A stretch of 64,000 bases of DNA from RHLJ01 sp965212165. GTDB lineage: Bacteria; Bacteroidota; Rhodothermia; Balneolales; Balneolaceae. The stretch spans positions 2,542,001 to 2,606,000 of the forward strand of contig OZ243096.1 in the NCBI GenBank assembly GCA_965212165.1, written 5' to 3'. The notes beneath the pieces are model-generated. The model was given only the letters and a program-made list of their open reading frames with translations, was not told the origin of the DNA and searched no databases. Shown here piece after piece: positions 7,757-16,179 of this stretch (the first letter of the stretch is position 1; each line of letters opens with the position of its first letter). Position numbers and translations under genes: made by a program.

Positions 7757-8983
7757 ATGAAAAAACACCAGGAAGATAACTCCTATTATATAATATTTTC
7801 TTTATGGCTTCTTGTTTTTGCAGCAAGTAGTCAAGTCATGATCATATCACCTATACTTCCTCAAATAGGTGCGGAACTTAATACTTCAGAGAGTCTTCTA
7901 GGATACTTAGTTACAGTTTATGCATCAATGATTGGTGTATTCGCCATTATTATGGGGCCACTATCTGATAAAATTGGTAGAAGAAAAATTCTACTGATTG
8001 GTAGTGCGGGAATGACCATTGCCCTATTATTGCATAGTATGGCTAATAGTTTTTCTTCTCTTCTCGTATTAAGGGCTTTTGCTGGAATGGCTGGCGGAGT
8101 GTTAAGTGGTTCTGCAGTTTCATATGTGGGTGACTATTTTCCATATGAAAAAAGAGGATGGGCAAATGGTTGGATTATGAGTGGAATTGCAATGGGTCAG
8201 ATTCTTGGAATACCATTAGGAACATTTTTAGCAGATTTACATGGTTTTAAATTTCCATTCATCCTTTTTGGTGGCATTATGGGATTAACTACTATACTTA
8301 TATTCTTTAAACTCCCTCAACCTGATGTAGAGCTTCAAATTTCAAAAATCACTTTTAAAACAACTTTTAAGAAATATGCCAACTTACTTAGCCAAAAAGA
8401 TATAAAAGCAGTTGCTGTTTCATATCTCTTAATGTTCTTGAGCTTGTCGATTTTTTTAATTTATCTACCAGCTTGGTTGATAAAAGAATTTGATATCAGT
8501 TTATCTGAAATTGGATGGTTATTCTTTGCTGGAGGAATTGTAAATGCAATTACTGGTCCAAATGCTGGTAAGCTATCCGATAAGATTGGTAGAAAAAATA
8601 TGATCATATTTTCTTGCCTAGGCTTAGCTACATTAATGGCACTAACTACATTCTTAATTACATCGTTTTGGGTAGCATTCATAATTTTCCCTATTGCTAT
8701 GCTATTAATAGCCATGAGAATTAGTCCTTTTCAGGCTCTTTCGTCTGAACTAGTAAAATCAAATAATAGAGGTAGCTTAATGAGTCTTCTAGTTGCTATA
8801 GGAAATGTAGGTGCAGGCTTAGCTGGAAGTATTGCTGGACCGTTATACGAGCAATTTGGTTACTTAAGTAATACAATATTTGGTGCTTTTACAATCATTG
8901 TAACCGCATATATTGTGTGGAAATATGTTCCTGAACCTAAATTTCAACGATCAATCGAAGAAACTTTGGAAGTAGCTGAATAA
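7757..8983 (+). CDS. MFS transporter (DHA1-type drug/metabolite exporter)
   Basis: 408 aa with about 12 hydrophobic segments. The MFS motif A between TM2 and TM3 is seen as GPLSDKIGRRKILL, and its echo in the second half as GKLSDKIGRKNMII. A proline/glycine-rich motif C-like stretch (MSGIAMGQILGIPLGTFLAD) suggests an antiporter-type exporter of the DHA1 group. Substrate is not predictable. It is divergent from the pilin gene and followed by a separate lipoprotein gene, so probably monocistronic. ATG start; no clear SD. Confidence 0.88.
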   Translation: MKKHQEDNSYYIIFSLWLLVFAASSQVMIISPILPQIGAELNTSESLLGYLVTVYASMIGVFAIIMGPLSDKIGRRKILLIGSAGMTIALLLHSMANSFSSLLVLRAFAGMAGGVLSGSAVSYVGDYFPYEKRGWANGWIMSGIAMGQILGIPLGTFLADLHGFKFPFILFGGIMGLTTILIFFKLPQPDVELQISKITFKTTFKKYANLLSQKDIKAVAVSYLLMFLSLSIFLIYLPAWLIKEFDISLSEIGWLFFAGGIVNAITGPNAGKLSDKIGRKNMIIFSCLGLATLMALTTFLITSFWVAFIIFPIAMLLIAMRISPFQALSSELVKSNNRGSLMSLLVAIGNVGAGLAGSIAGPLYEQFGYLSNTIFGAFTIIVTAYIVWKYVPEPKFQRSIEETLEVAE

Positions 8984-9003
8984 AAAGACTATTTTGTTTT
9001 TCG

Positions 9004-9036
9004 AGTTACATATTTACTTAATTTATTAATGTAACT
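9004..9036 (+). other. AT-rich inverted repeat between MFS and lipoprotein genes
   Basis: An 8-bp perfect inverted repeat (agttacat 9004-9011, atgtaact 9029-9036) with a 17-nt spacer. It could be a weak terminator for the MFS gene or an operator for the next gene; no U-tract follows. Confidence 0.3.
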
Positions 9037-9071
9037 TTAATTCTATATCGATCTCTCTTAAAGAAAAAAAT

Positions 9072-10508
9072 ATGAAGCGAATATACTCATACGCATTAGT
9101 TTTGTTGGTTTTCTTAGTTGGCTGTCAACCTTCAAATGACAATAAAGTTACCATTCAGGGAGAAGTGATTGAAAGCCCAAGTGGTAATGGACTCCCTGGA
9201 GCTGCAGTAATAATAATTTCACCTAACGAATTAAGTGGCACATTTACTAGCTCTGATTCTTCTGGTAATTATCTATTTGATAATATTGATATTTCAGAAG
9301 CCACAGAAATATCAATTAGAGCGTCTCAGAATGGGTATAATTCAACAGAAAAAACAATCACTGCATTACCAGAACAAACAATTAACTTAAATTTTACTTT
9401 ATCTGAAGAAGGTACGGATCCAGTTGATGGACCTGGTGGCGGCGATGAACCAATTGTAGGGGGCGAGCCGGGGAAACCTGCAGCAATAGTCTTAACTGCA
9501 GTAAGTGAAACAGCCATAAATATTAGGCAAACGGGTGGTACTGTTAATACTACATTTAGTTTTATTGTTCAAGATTCTTCAGGTAGAAATATGAACGCAG
9601 ACACACCTGTAGATGTAAACTTCAGAATTATTAAAGGACCTAATGGTGGAGAATCTGTTGTACCTCAACGTGTAGAGACAAATGAAGAAGGTGTAGTGGT
9701 TTCGAACTTATTCAGTGGAGATTCAGCTGGTGTAGTACGACTTGAAGCTTTTATTTTACGAGATGATGGCGCAAGAATTTCTTCTACTCCTATACTAATT
9801 GCAATAAATGGGGGCTTCCCTTCTTCTGACCGATTCTTTGTAGCTCCTAAGGATTTTAACCTTGAAGGCTATGGATATCTTGATCCATCAATTAGATATG
9901 GCATAACAGCCAGTGTGGGTGATAGATATGGTAACCCAGTAAAAACAGGTACTGCAGTAGATTTCAGAACGGAAGCAGGTAGAATTGATGGTTCTGCTAC
10001 AACCGATGATAGAGGATTTGCAACAGTTCAATTAAGTCCTGATGGTAGCAAACCAAATGAAGGAAATGCAGATGTAGGCTTCTTTACCGTAACTGCAAAA
10101 ACGGTTGACGAAAATAATGATTATATAATCAGGGATGTTTTACTCCTCTTCACAACTAGAACTGCCATCATTTCTTTTACCAGTGGTAATTTTTCAATTC
10201 CTGCTAATGGTTCAGATATTGTCAATTTTACAGTAACTGATCAAAATGGAAGACCAATGTCTGCTGGAACAACCATTACAGTAGAATCACTTGGAGATAT
10301 TGAAGTTACAGGGGATGCAGATATTAAATTAGGCGATTACTTTACCACTGGGTTAGGTAAAACAGATTTTTCAGTTACTATAGCTGACTCTGATGATGAA
10401 AATAATACTACTCAAAATGCAACTTTGACTGTTACAGTAACAACACCTTCTGGAAATGTTACTACTGCCACTCTCACCGGAAATAGATCTAAAATAAATG
10501 GTAATTAA
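9072..10508 (+). CDS. Lipoprotein with carboxypeptidase-regulatory-like and Ig-like domains
   Basis: 478 aa. A lipoprotein signal peptide ends in VFLVGC, with Cys18 as the lipidated residue. A carboxypeptidase-regulatory-like fold follows (about residues 27-115: VTIQGEVIESPSGNGLPGAA ... SSGNYLFDNID). A Gly/Pro-rich linker (GPGGGDEPIVGGEPGKP) leads to about three bacterial Ig-like (Big1-type) repeats, recognisable by D.(S/N/Y)G.P...T.V.F patterns. It is likely surface-exposed or periplasmic, with a binding or adhesive role. The TANAIISFTSG-like last domain resembles invasin Big1 modules. No enzymatic motif seen. It is monocistronic between the MFS gene and a terminator. Confidence 0.75.
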   Translation: MKRIYSYALVLLVFLVGCQPSNDNKVTIQGEVIESPSGNGLPGAAVIIISPNELSGTFTSSDSSGNYLFDNIDISEATEISIRASQNGYNSTEKTITALPEQTINLNFTLSEEGTDPVDGPGGGDEPIVGGEPGKPAAIVLTAVSETAINIRQTGGTVNTTFSFIVQDSSGRNMNADTPVDVNFRIIKGPNGGESVVPQRVETNEEGVVVSNLFSGDSAGVVRLEAFILRDDGARISSTPILIAINGGFPSSDRFFVAPKDFNLEGYGYLDPSIRYGITASVGDRYGNPVKTGTAVDFRTEAGRIDGSATTDDRGFATVQLSPDGSKPNEGNADVGFFTVTAKTVDENNDYIIRDVLLLFTTRTAIISFTSGNFSIPANGSDIVNFTVTDQNGRPMSAGTTITVESLGDIEVTGDADIKLGDYFTTGLGKTDFSVTIADSDDENNTTQNATLTVTVTTPSGNVTTATLTGNRSKINGN

Positions 10509-10514
10509 ATAGTT

Positions 10515-10547
10515 AAAGCCACTCTTTCCAGAGTGGCTTTTTTTATT
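10515..10547 (+). terminator. Intrinsic terminator after Ig-like lipoprotein
   Basis: An 11-bp stem (10515-10525 with 10530-10540), 4-nt loop ttcc, then a run of T. It ends the lipoprotein transcript before the MATE gene. Confidence 0.9.
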
Positions 10548-10616
10548 TCCATTATTTCCTTGTCAAAAGATTAAGTTTAGAACCCTTTTGTATTTCATAG
10601 ATTTTTTTAAAAAATA

Positions 10617-12020
10617 ATGCAGGATAAAAGTAGCCAACTTTCATTATGGAGTGATATCAAATCCTCTATTTCCGGAACTGATCAGGATTTTACGAATGTA
10701 AAGTTAGGAAGAGCTATACTTCTCTTATCTATTCCAATGGTCTTAGAGATGTCATTGGAATCTATTTTTGCTATCGCAGACATATTCTTCGTATCAAAAT
10801 TAGGTGCTGAAGCAGTTGCAACTGTTGGAATTACAGAGTCATTAGTAACAATTATTTATGCCATTGCAATTGGATTAGCAATGGCGACTACTGCTATCAT
10901 ATCACGACGTGTTGGTGAAAAAGATTTTGAAGGTGCAGCTAGAGCATCAGTTCAAGCAATAATTGTTGCTTTTATTGCATCCCTCCCATTGGCTCTTATT
11001 GGAATATTTTACTCATCACAGCTTCTTAGTTTTATGGGAGCTGAAGAGATTATAATTGCTGAATATTCTGGGTATACATCCATAATGATTGGTAGTAATG
11101 TTATAATTATGTTACTCTTTGTAATCAATTCCATATTTAGAGGAGCTGGTGATGCTGCACTTTCATTGAAAGTGCTTTGGGTAGCAAATGGATTAAATCT
11201 TGTTCTTGATCCAATTTTGATATTTGGTTGGTGGATCTTTCCCGAACTTGGAATTAAAGGCGCAGCAATTGCTACAGTTATTGGTAGAGGTACTGGAGTT
11301 CTTTTTCAGCTTTCTATTCTATTTGGTGATTCTTCAAGAATCAAAATTGCTAAAGCTCACCTTATCATAGAATGGAAAATCATAAAGAATTTAATTAGAA
11401 TTTCATTTGGTGGCATCTTCCAATGGTTGATAGCAACATCTAGCTGGGTCATTTTAGTTAAAATCCTAAGTTCTTATGGTAGCATAGTAGTTGCTGGATA
11501 TACAATAGCTATCAGGATTTTTGTATTCTCAATTTTACCCTCATGGGGTATGAGTAATGCGGCTGCAACTCTCGTCGGTCAAAATTTAGGTGCAGGGAAA
11601 CCAGATCGTGCAGAAAAATCGGTTTGGGCTGTTGCAGGAGTTAATATGTTATTTCTTGGAATAGTCGGAGTTTGTTTTAATATATTCTCAGTTTCTTTAA
11701 TGACTTTGTTTACTTCAAATAAAGAAGTAATAGCCATTGGATCTAGTTGTTTGAAAATTATAAGCTATGGATACTTAGCCTATGCTTTTGGAATGGTTGT
11801 AATTCAGGCTTTTAATGGCGCTGGAGATACTAAAACACCAACAATTATTAACTTCTTTTGCTTTTGGCTTTTGGAAATCCCTTTAGCATATATTCTTGCA
11901 AAAGAATTGGGTTGGGCGCAAGAAGGCGTTTTTTATTCAATTGTAATTTCTGAAACAGCATTAGGTATTATTGGGTTAATACTATTTAAACGTGGTACAT
12001 GGAAAAATACTAAGGTATAA
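10617..12020 (+). CDS. MATE family multidrug/metabolite efflux transporter
   Basis: 467 aa with about 12 hydrophobic helices in two homologous halves. MATE hallmarks are LGRAILLLSIPMVLEMSLES at the start of TM1, ADIFFVSKLGAEAVATVG, the inter-helix FRGAGDAALSLK and its second-half counterpart FNGAGDTKTPT. It is expected to exchange cations for organic substrates at the inner membrane (NorM/DinF-like). It is followed after 2 bp by an SUI1-like gene, so the two are probably co-transcribed. The N-terminal ~30 residues before TM1 are slightly long for the family; the ATG at 10617 was kept. Confidence 0.92.
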   Translation: MQDKSSQLSLWSDIKSSISGTDQDFTNVKLGRAILLLSIPMVLEMSLESIFAIADIFFVSKLGAEAVATVGITESLVTIIYAIAIGLAMATTAIISRRVGEKDFEGAARASVQAIIVAFIASLPLALIGIFYSSQLLSFMGAEEIIIAEYSGYTSIMIGSNVIIMLLFVINSIFRGAGDAALSLKVLWVANGLNLVLDPILIFGWWIFPELGIKGAAIATVIGRGTGVLFQLSILFGDSSRIKIAKAHLIIEWKIIKNLIRISFGGIFQWLIATSSWVILVKILSSYGSIVVAGYTIAIRIFVFSILPSWGMSNAAATLVGQNLGAGKPDRAEKSVWAVAGVNMLFLGIVGVCFNIFSVSLMTLFTSNKEVIAIGSSCLKIISYGYLAYAFGMVVIQAFNGAGDTKTPTIINFFCFWLLEIPLAYILAKELGWAQEGVFYSIVISETALGIIGLILFKRGTWKNTKV

Positions 12021-12022
12021 TT

Positions 12023-12247
12023 ATGAAAGTAACAGTTACATTAGAAACAGGTGGACGTAGAGGAAAGCAAGTAACCATAATAAAAGGTATTACTCACAAT
12101 CCTCAAGTGATTGAAAAACTTGAAAAAAAACTAAAATCACAATTAGGTACAGGCGGTACTACTAAAGGTAAAGTAATTGAAATTCAAGGAAATCACGTTC
12201 CAAAAATCAAACTGATACTTCAAAAAGACGGCTATGAAGTAAAGTAA
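12023..12247 (+). CDS. SUI1/eIF1-like translation factor (YciH family)
   Basis: 74 aa, a complete SUI1 domain: basic GGRRGKQVT near the start, the conserved KLKSQLGTGGTTKG loop, then EIQGNHVPKI and a terminal KDGYEVK. Bacterial YciH proteins resemble eIF1 and have been linked to initiation fidelity; the exact role here is unknown. It starts 2 bp after the MATE stop and its stop codon directly abuts the stop of the convergent metallopeptidase gene, leaving no room for a terminator. Confidence 0.88.
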   Translation: MKVTVTLETGGRRGKQVTIIKGITHNPQVIEKLEKKLKSQLGTGGTTKGKVIEIQGNHVPKIKLILQKDGYEVK

Positions 12248-12739
12248 CTACAGTGATACTTTACTTTCCTGCTTCGGATCAAGATCATATAATGATGAAG
12301 CAGTAGCTTGAATAGTTTTATACCACTCGTTACCAAACTTGTCGTTAATGGTATAGAAATCAGCAAAATCTGGTTTTCTAAGATTCATTTTCCATTCCTG
12401 AGTTTTTGACTTAAACGTAGGATCGAGATGCAATAATTCATGATAAATCATCATCTCTTTTGTTTTAGAATCAAGCATGTCCCAAAGCTCACCAGAAACT
12501 TCAATTAAGTAATCATTACCTGAATAGTACTTAACTTCTCTGGTCGCTTTCATACATTTAGCTGCTTTTTGTTTAGAAATATGAGGGTAAACCAAAAAAT
12601 AACCAACTTCTGCGGGTCCAAAGTCCAATTTAAAATCAGTGGTTACTTTCTTTGCAATCGCCTCAATTTCTGGCGATTCCATTAATTGTTTATCTGTAGA
12701 TGTAATTTCTGAAGGCTCTAAAAAATCGTTTTCTTGCAT
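12248..12739 (-). CDS. Putative zinc metallopeptidase (HELLH motif)
   Basis: 163 aa with no signal peptide. The motif MIYHELLHLDP (about residues 96-106) is an HExxH zinc site like that of the 'putative phage metallopeptidase' family, where a basic DNA-damage or SprT-like role is sometimes suspected. Upstream is a beta-hairpin region (VGYFLVYPHISKQKAAKCMK) typical of that fold. A third zinc ligand could be H106-region or a downstream acidic residue; I cannot assign it. It lies 17 bp after the DUF4920 gene stop on the same strand. The protease call rests on the motif alone. Confidence 0.65.
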   Translation of the reverse strand: MQENDFLEPSEITSTDKQLMESPEIEAIAKKVTTDFKLDFGPAEVGYFLVYPHISKQKAAKCMKATREVKYYSGNDYLIEVSGELWDMLDSKTKEMMIYHELLHLDPTFKSKTQEWKMNLRKPDFADFYTINDKFGNEWYKTIQATASSLYDLDPKQESKVSL

Positions 12740-12756
12740 TAATTTCTATTGATGAA

Positions 12757-13251
12757 TTACTTTGATTTTGGAACAACCACACTGGTTGCTACTACTGAGT
12801 ACTCTTTTTGTTCTCCGGTTATACTTTCTGAATCCTTACCAGCATCTTCTGCATAATGTTTTGCTTGCTCTTCGCTCAGTGTTTCGATACTAAAATCACC
12901 AACTAATACTACTTCTTTTCCTTTAGAGTCGGTTGGAATAAAGAAACTATAATCTTTAAATGTTATTCTTGCAGTATAGTCTCCATCTTGCGCAATAAAG
13001 AAACATCCTTTTTTATTACATACTTCAGATACAGTAGTTTTTAATGTGATTAAAGATGTTTCATTCTCTCCTTCAACGATTTGAGAAAGTGTCATAGGAT
13101 TTAAAGCTTCTAATTCAATCGATGAACCAAAAACTTCAACTGTCTCAGTTTCCTGGATCGGTTCAGATAAACGAATAACTTCTGTAGTTGTTTGAGCAAA
13201 CAGTGATAATGCACAAAAAGTGAATACAAGTAATAATAGTGTGTTTTTCAT
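12757..13251 (-). CDS. DUF4920 family secreted protein
   Basis: 164 aa. The N-terminus MKNTLLLLVFTFCALSLFAQ is a Sec signal peptide with probable cleavage after the Ala-Gln region, so the protein is periplasmic or exported. The core contains LKTTVSEVCNKKGCFFI, the DUF4920 signature with two cysteines in a CNKKGC loop that might bind metal or form a disulfide, followed by ARITFKDYSFFIP. No function is established for the family. It is upstream of and probably co-transcribed with the metallopeptidase gene. Confidence 0.75.
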   Translation of the reverse strand: MKNTLLLLVFTFCALSLFAQTTTEVIRLSEPIQETETVEVFGSSIELEALNPMTLSQIVEGENETSLITLKTTVSEVCNKKGCFFIAQDGDYTARITFKDYSFFIPTDSKGKEVVLVGDFSIETLSEEQAKHYAEDAGKDSESITGEQKEYSVVATSVVVPKSK

Positions 13252-13375
13252 AATTTATATTTTTTAAAGTATCTCTAAAGGTAGAAACTTATTACCCTTT
13301 AATCATCTTCAATATCTTAATATTTTTTTAACAATTTTAGATAGGTTTACACAGATTAACTCGATACCCTTCAAT

Positions 13376-13774
13376 ATGAAAAGCATAATTACAGTAATTG
13401 GTTCATTTCTATTTAGTTTTTTCTTAGAAGGTTTTATTCGAATAATTATCATTTTTTACCATCAAGAAAGCTTTACTTTTTTAGGTACAACATCATTACC
13501 TGGCTTATCATGGATAATTATTTTAATCATCTCAATAGGCGTAATTTGCTGGATATCTGGGATGCTCACTGTTACAATTACTGGATTTGCTCCAGTTAAG
13601 CATTTACTAGCTTTAAGTACCCTTATACTGTTATTCAGAATAAATGAAATAGTTGTCATGCATACTAATGAATCCATTTGGTATTTAGGAGGTATGACAT
13701 TTTCTTCTCTAATAGGTTTATATCTCTCTTATTTAACTCAGAAAAATTCAAATGCACCAAAAACTACTTCTTAA
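13376..13774 (+). CDS. Small integral membrane protein, unknown
   Basis: 132 aa with about four hydrophobic segments: IITVIGSFLFSFFLEGFIRI, WIIILIISIGVICWISGML, HLLALSTLILLFRINEIVV and a last one around GGMTFSSLIGLYLSYL. I recognise no family. Its end overlaps the start of the following lipoprotein gene by 23 bp, suggesting translational coupling. The region upstream (13252-13375) is AT-rich and divergent to the DUF4920 gene. Confidence 0.6.
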   Translation: MKSIITVIGSFLFSFFLEGFIRIIIIFYHQESFTFLGTTSLPGLSWIIILIISIGVICWISGMLTVTITGFAPVKHLLALSTLILLFRINEIVVMHTNESIWYLGGMTFSSLIGLYLSYLTQKNSNAPKTTS

Positions 13775-14948
13775 TGCCATTTTAATAGGTTTTTTAATTA
13801 TTAGCTGTTCAAAAAGTAAAGTCCAGCAATCCATTGAGAATCCAAGTAGAGATAATAGTTCTCTTCCTCATCTATTTACTGATAATAATGGCAACATCTT
13901 CATGAGTTGGGTTGAACAAAATGAAGAATTGACAACTCTATTTTACTCTAAATTTTTAAATAAGACTTGGAGTGACCCAATACAAGTAGAACAATCTAGT
14001 GATTGGTTTGTTAACTGGGCAGATTACCCTTCAATTATAGCAATTGATGGAAATCCAATGGCATCACATTGGTTAAAAAAAATTCCAGGTAACACTTACT
14101 CATACAATATTGAAATTGCTCCTTTCCAAAATGGTCAATTTTTAAAAGCAATTGTTCCTCATACAGATAATACCCCCACTGAACATGGTTTTGTTAGTAT
14201 GACTCCAGTTTCTGACAGTTCATTCTATGCCATTTGGTTAGATGGAAGAAATACAAATGGTGGACATGATGAACATGGTGATTTAAGCACCTCAATGACA
14301 TTAAGAGGTGCAAGTTTATCAATTGATGGACAAGTCTTGTCTGAGGCCAAATTAGACGACTCAGTATGTGATTGCTGTAACACAAGCATAGCTAAAACAA
14401 ATTCAGGACTAATTGCTGCTTATCGCGATAGAACAGAAAATGAAGTTCGAGACATTTATATTACAAAATATGTTAATGGAGCATGGCAAAGTCCAAAACC
14501 CATATTTAATGATAATTGGGAAATTGCAGCATGCCCTGTTAATGGACCTTCGATAGATGTTTTTGATAAAAATGTAGCAGTTGCTTGGTTTACTGGTGCT
14601 AATGACAAACCAATGGTAAAATTAGCATTTTCGTTAGATGAAGGAGATTCATTTTCTCCACCTATAATTATTGATTCTACTTCTACTTTAGGTAGAGTTG
14701 ATGTAATTACAAATAATGATAAAACAGCATGGGTAAGCTGGATGAGCCGTAATACTAATGGAGCGCAATTAAATCTTCGCCAAGTTTCGATTATTGGAGA
14801 CACCATTGCAGAATTTATAATATCTGATATGAATCCATCAAGAGGAAGTGGATTCCCTCAAATTACATCATCAAATGATGGTATATTAATTGCATGGACT
14901 GAAATATCAGAATCTAATACTTCAATTAAAACGGCTTTTATTCAGTAA
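13752..14948 (+). CDS. Sialidase-like beta-propeller lipoprotein with CDCC motif
   Basis: 398 aa. A lipoprotein signal peptide ends at FLIISC (Cys19). Repeated blade-like strands (NGNIFMSWVEQ, NGAWQSPKPIF, KTAWVSWMS, DGILIAWTEI) indicate a six-bladed sialidase/BNR-like propeller. The motif SVCDCCNTSIA followed by AAYRDRTENEVRDIYI and ACPVNGPSI is distinctive and probably family-defining; the three clustered cysteines could bind metal. Automated pipelines tend to call such proteins exo-alpha-sialidase, but I do not see the full catalytic Arg triad or Asp boxes, so enzymatic activity is doubtful. Its 3' end overlaps the convergent phosphatase gene by 11 bp. Confidence 0.6.
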   Translation: MHQKLLLNAILIGFLIISCSKSKVQQSIENPSRDNSSLPHLFTDNNGNIFMSWVEQNEELTTLFYSKFLNKTWSDPIQVEQSSDWFVNWADYPSIIAIDGNPMASHWLKKIPGNTYSYNIEIAPFQNGQFLKAIVPHTDNTPTEHGFVSMTPVSDSSFYAIWLDGRNTNGGHDEHGDLSTSMTLRGASLSIDGQVLSEAKLDDSVCDCCNTSIAKTNSGLIAAYRDRTENEVRDIYITKYVNGAWQSPKPIFNDNWEIAACPVNGPSIDVFDKNVAVAWFTGANDKPMVKLAFSLDEGDSFSPPIIIDSTSTLGRVDVITNNDKTAWVSWMSRNTNGAQLNLRQVSIIGDTIAEFIISDMNPSRGSGFPQITSSNDGILIAWTEISESNTSIKTAFIQ

Positions 14949-16113
14949 TTATTGGTAAAGAGCCAACTCCAAGCAACTCAGCTACTTTTTGACCAACCTG
15001 AGTATTTTCCAACCATCCTGTAAATTCAATTGCATGTGGTCCATAAGCCATTAAAGGAACTGGAACACCAGTATGGCCATCAGTAGTCCAAGCGATCTCT
15101 ATTTTGTCATTACTTCCATAAGGACTATTTAACGCCATCCCTCCAGTTTCATGATCTGCTGTTACAATAACCAAGGTTTGACCATCATTTATGGCAAAAT
15201 CCAGAACTGCTTTAATTGCATTATCAAAATCTTCTACCTCACGCAAAACATATGGTGTATCATTACCATGACCACCCCAATCAATTTGTGACCCCTCAAT
15301 CATTAAAAAGAAACCGTCATCGTTTTTACTTAATATATCGATGGCTTTTGAAGACATATCAGCCAAAGATGGAGATCTATTTTCACTTGGCATTCCTGAT
15401 GGAGAAAATAAACCAAGTAGCATATCAGAATCTGAACTTTCTAAACTAGTTATTGAATTAACATATTCGTAACCAGATGATTTAAATTCTTCTATCAAAT
15501 TCCGATCATCTTCTCTTCTGCTATCGCTTTCAGATGATGGCAAAAAATACTCAGTCCCACCTCCTAAAATTACCTCCATACCAGAATTTAGATATTGATT
15601 TGCAATTTCACTATACATATTTCTAGATGGCACATGTGCAGCGTAACTAGCTGGTGTAGCGTGAGTTACACCTGAAGTTGAAACTATTCCTGTACTTAAC
15701 CCAGTTTCTTCAGCTAACTCCAAAATTGTTTTACAATTTGCTCCGTCTGGTAATTGCCCAATCATCCCATTATCAGTTTTAGCACCACAAGAATACGCAG
15801 TTGCACCTGAAGCGGAATCTGTAATCAAACTATTTGATGAATATGTTTTAACTATTCCGGTTACTGGCATAGTTTGAACATGAAGAAGACCTTCGGCACC
15901 TACTAAGCTATATTGCCCTGATGTTAACTGTACCAATCCAGTACCATCACCAATAATAAAAATTACATTTTTTATTGGGCCATTTTCCACTAGTGGCAAT
16001 TTTTCAGCAATACTTTGTGGCTTTGGAGCAACCTGAATTGAGTCTGCGTCTTGTGCCTTACAATTAATTGAGGTTATTAGAATAAGTGATAGAACAAGTA
16101 CTGATTTCTTCAT
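14938..16113 (-). CDS. Alkaline phosphatase, secreted
   Basis: 391 aa with an N-terminal signal peptide (MKKSVLVLSLILITSINCKA). The metal-binding start VIFIIGDGTG and the nucleophile motif TDSASGATAYSCGAKT (Ser at about residue 101) identify the PhoA-type superfamily. The C-terminal TADHETGG supplies Asp/His metal ligands. It hydrolyses phosphomonoesters in the periplasm. An inserted region (residues ~180-250) is longer than in the minimal fold. No Pho box was recognised upstream. The gene is convergent with and overlaps the propeller lipoprotein gene by 11 bp. Confidence 0.9.
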   Translation of the reverse strand: MKKSVLVLSLILITSINCKAQDADSIQVAPKPQSIAEKLPLVENGPIKNVIFIIGDGTGLVQLTSGQYSLVGAEGLLHVQTMPVTGIVKTYSSNSLITDSASGATAYSCGAKTDNGMIGQLPDGANCKTILELAEETGLSTGIVSTSGVTHATPASYAAHVPSRNMYSEIANQYLNSGMEVILGGGTEYFLPSSESDSRREDDRNLIEEFKSSGYEYVNSITSLESSDSDMLLGLFSPSGMPSENRSPSLADMSSKAIDILSKNDDGFFLMIEGSQIDWGGHGNDTPYVLREVEDFDNAIKAVLDFAINDGQTLVIVTADHETGGMALNSPYGSNDKIEIAWTTDGHTGVPVPLMAYGPHAIEFTGWLENTQVGQKVAELLGVGSLPIITE

Positions 16114-16179
16114 TAGTTCAAATATTTATTAATTACTATAAGCTTTAATTAAGAATTTGGTGAATATAAAATAAGCTTT

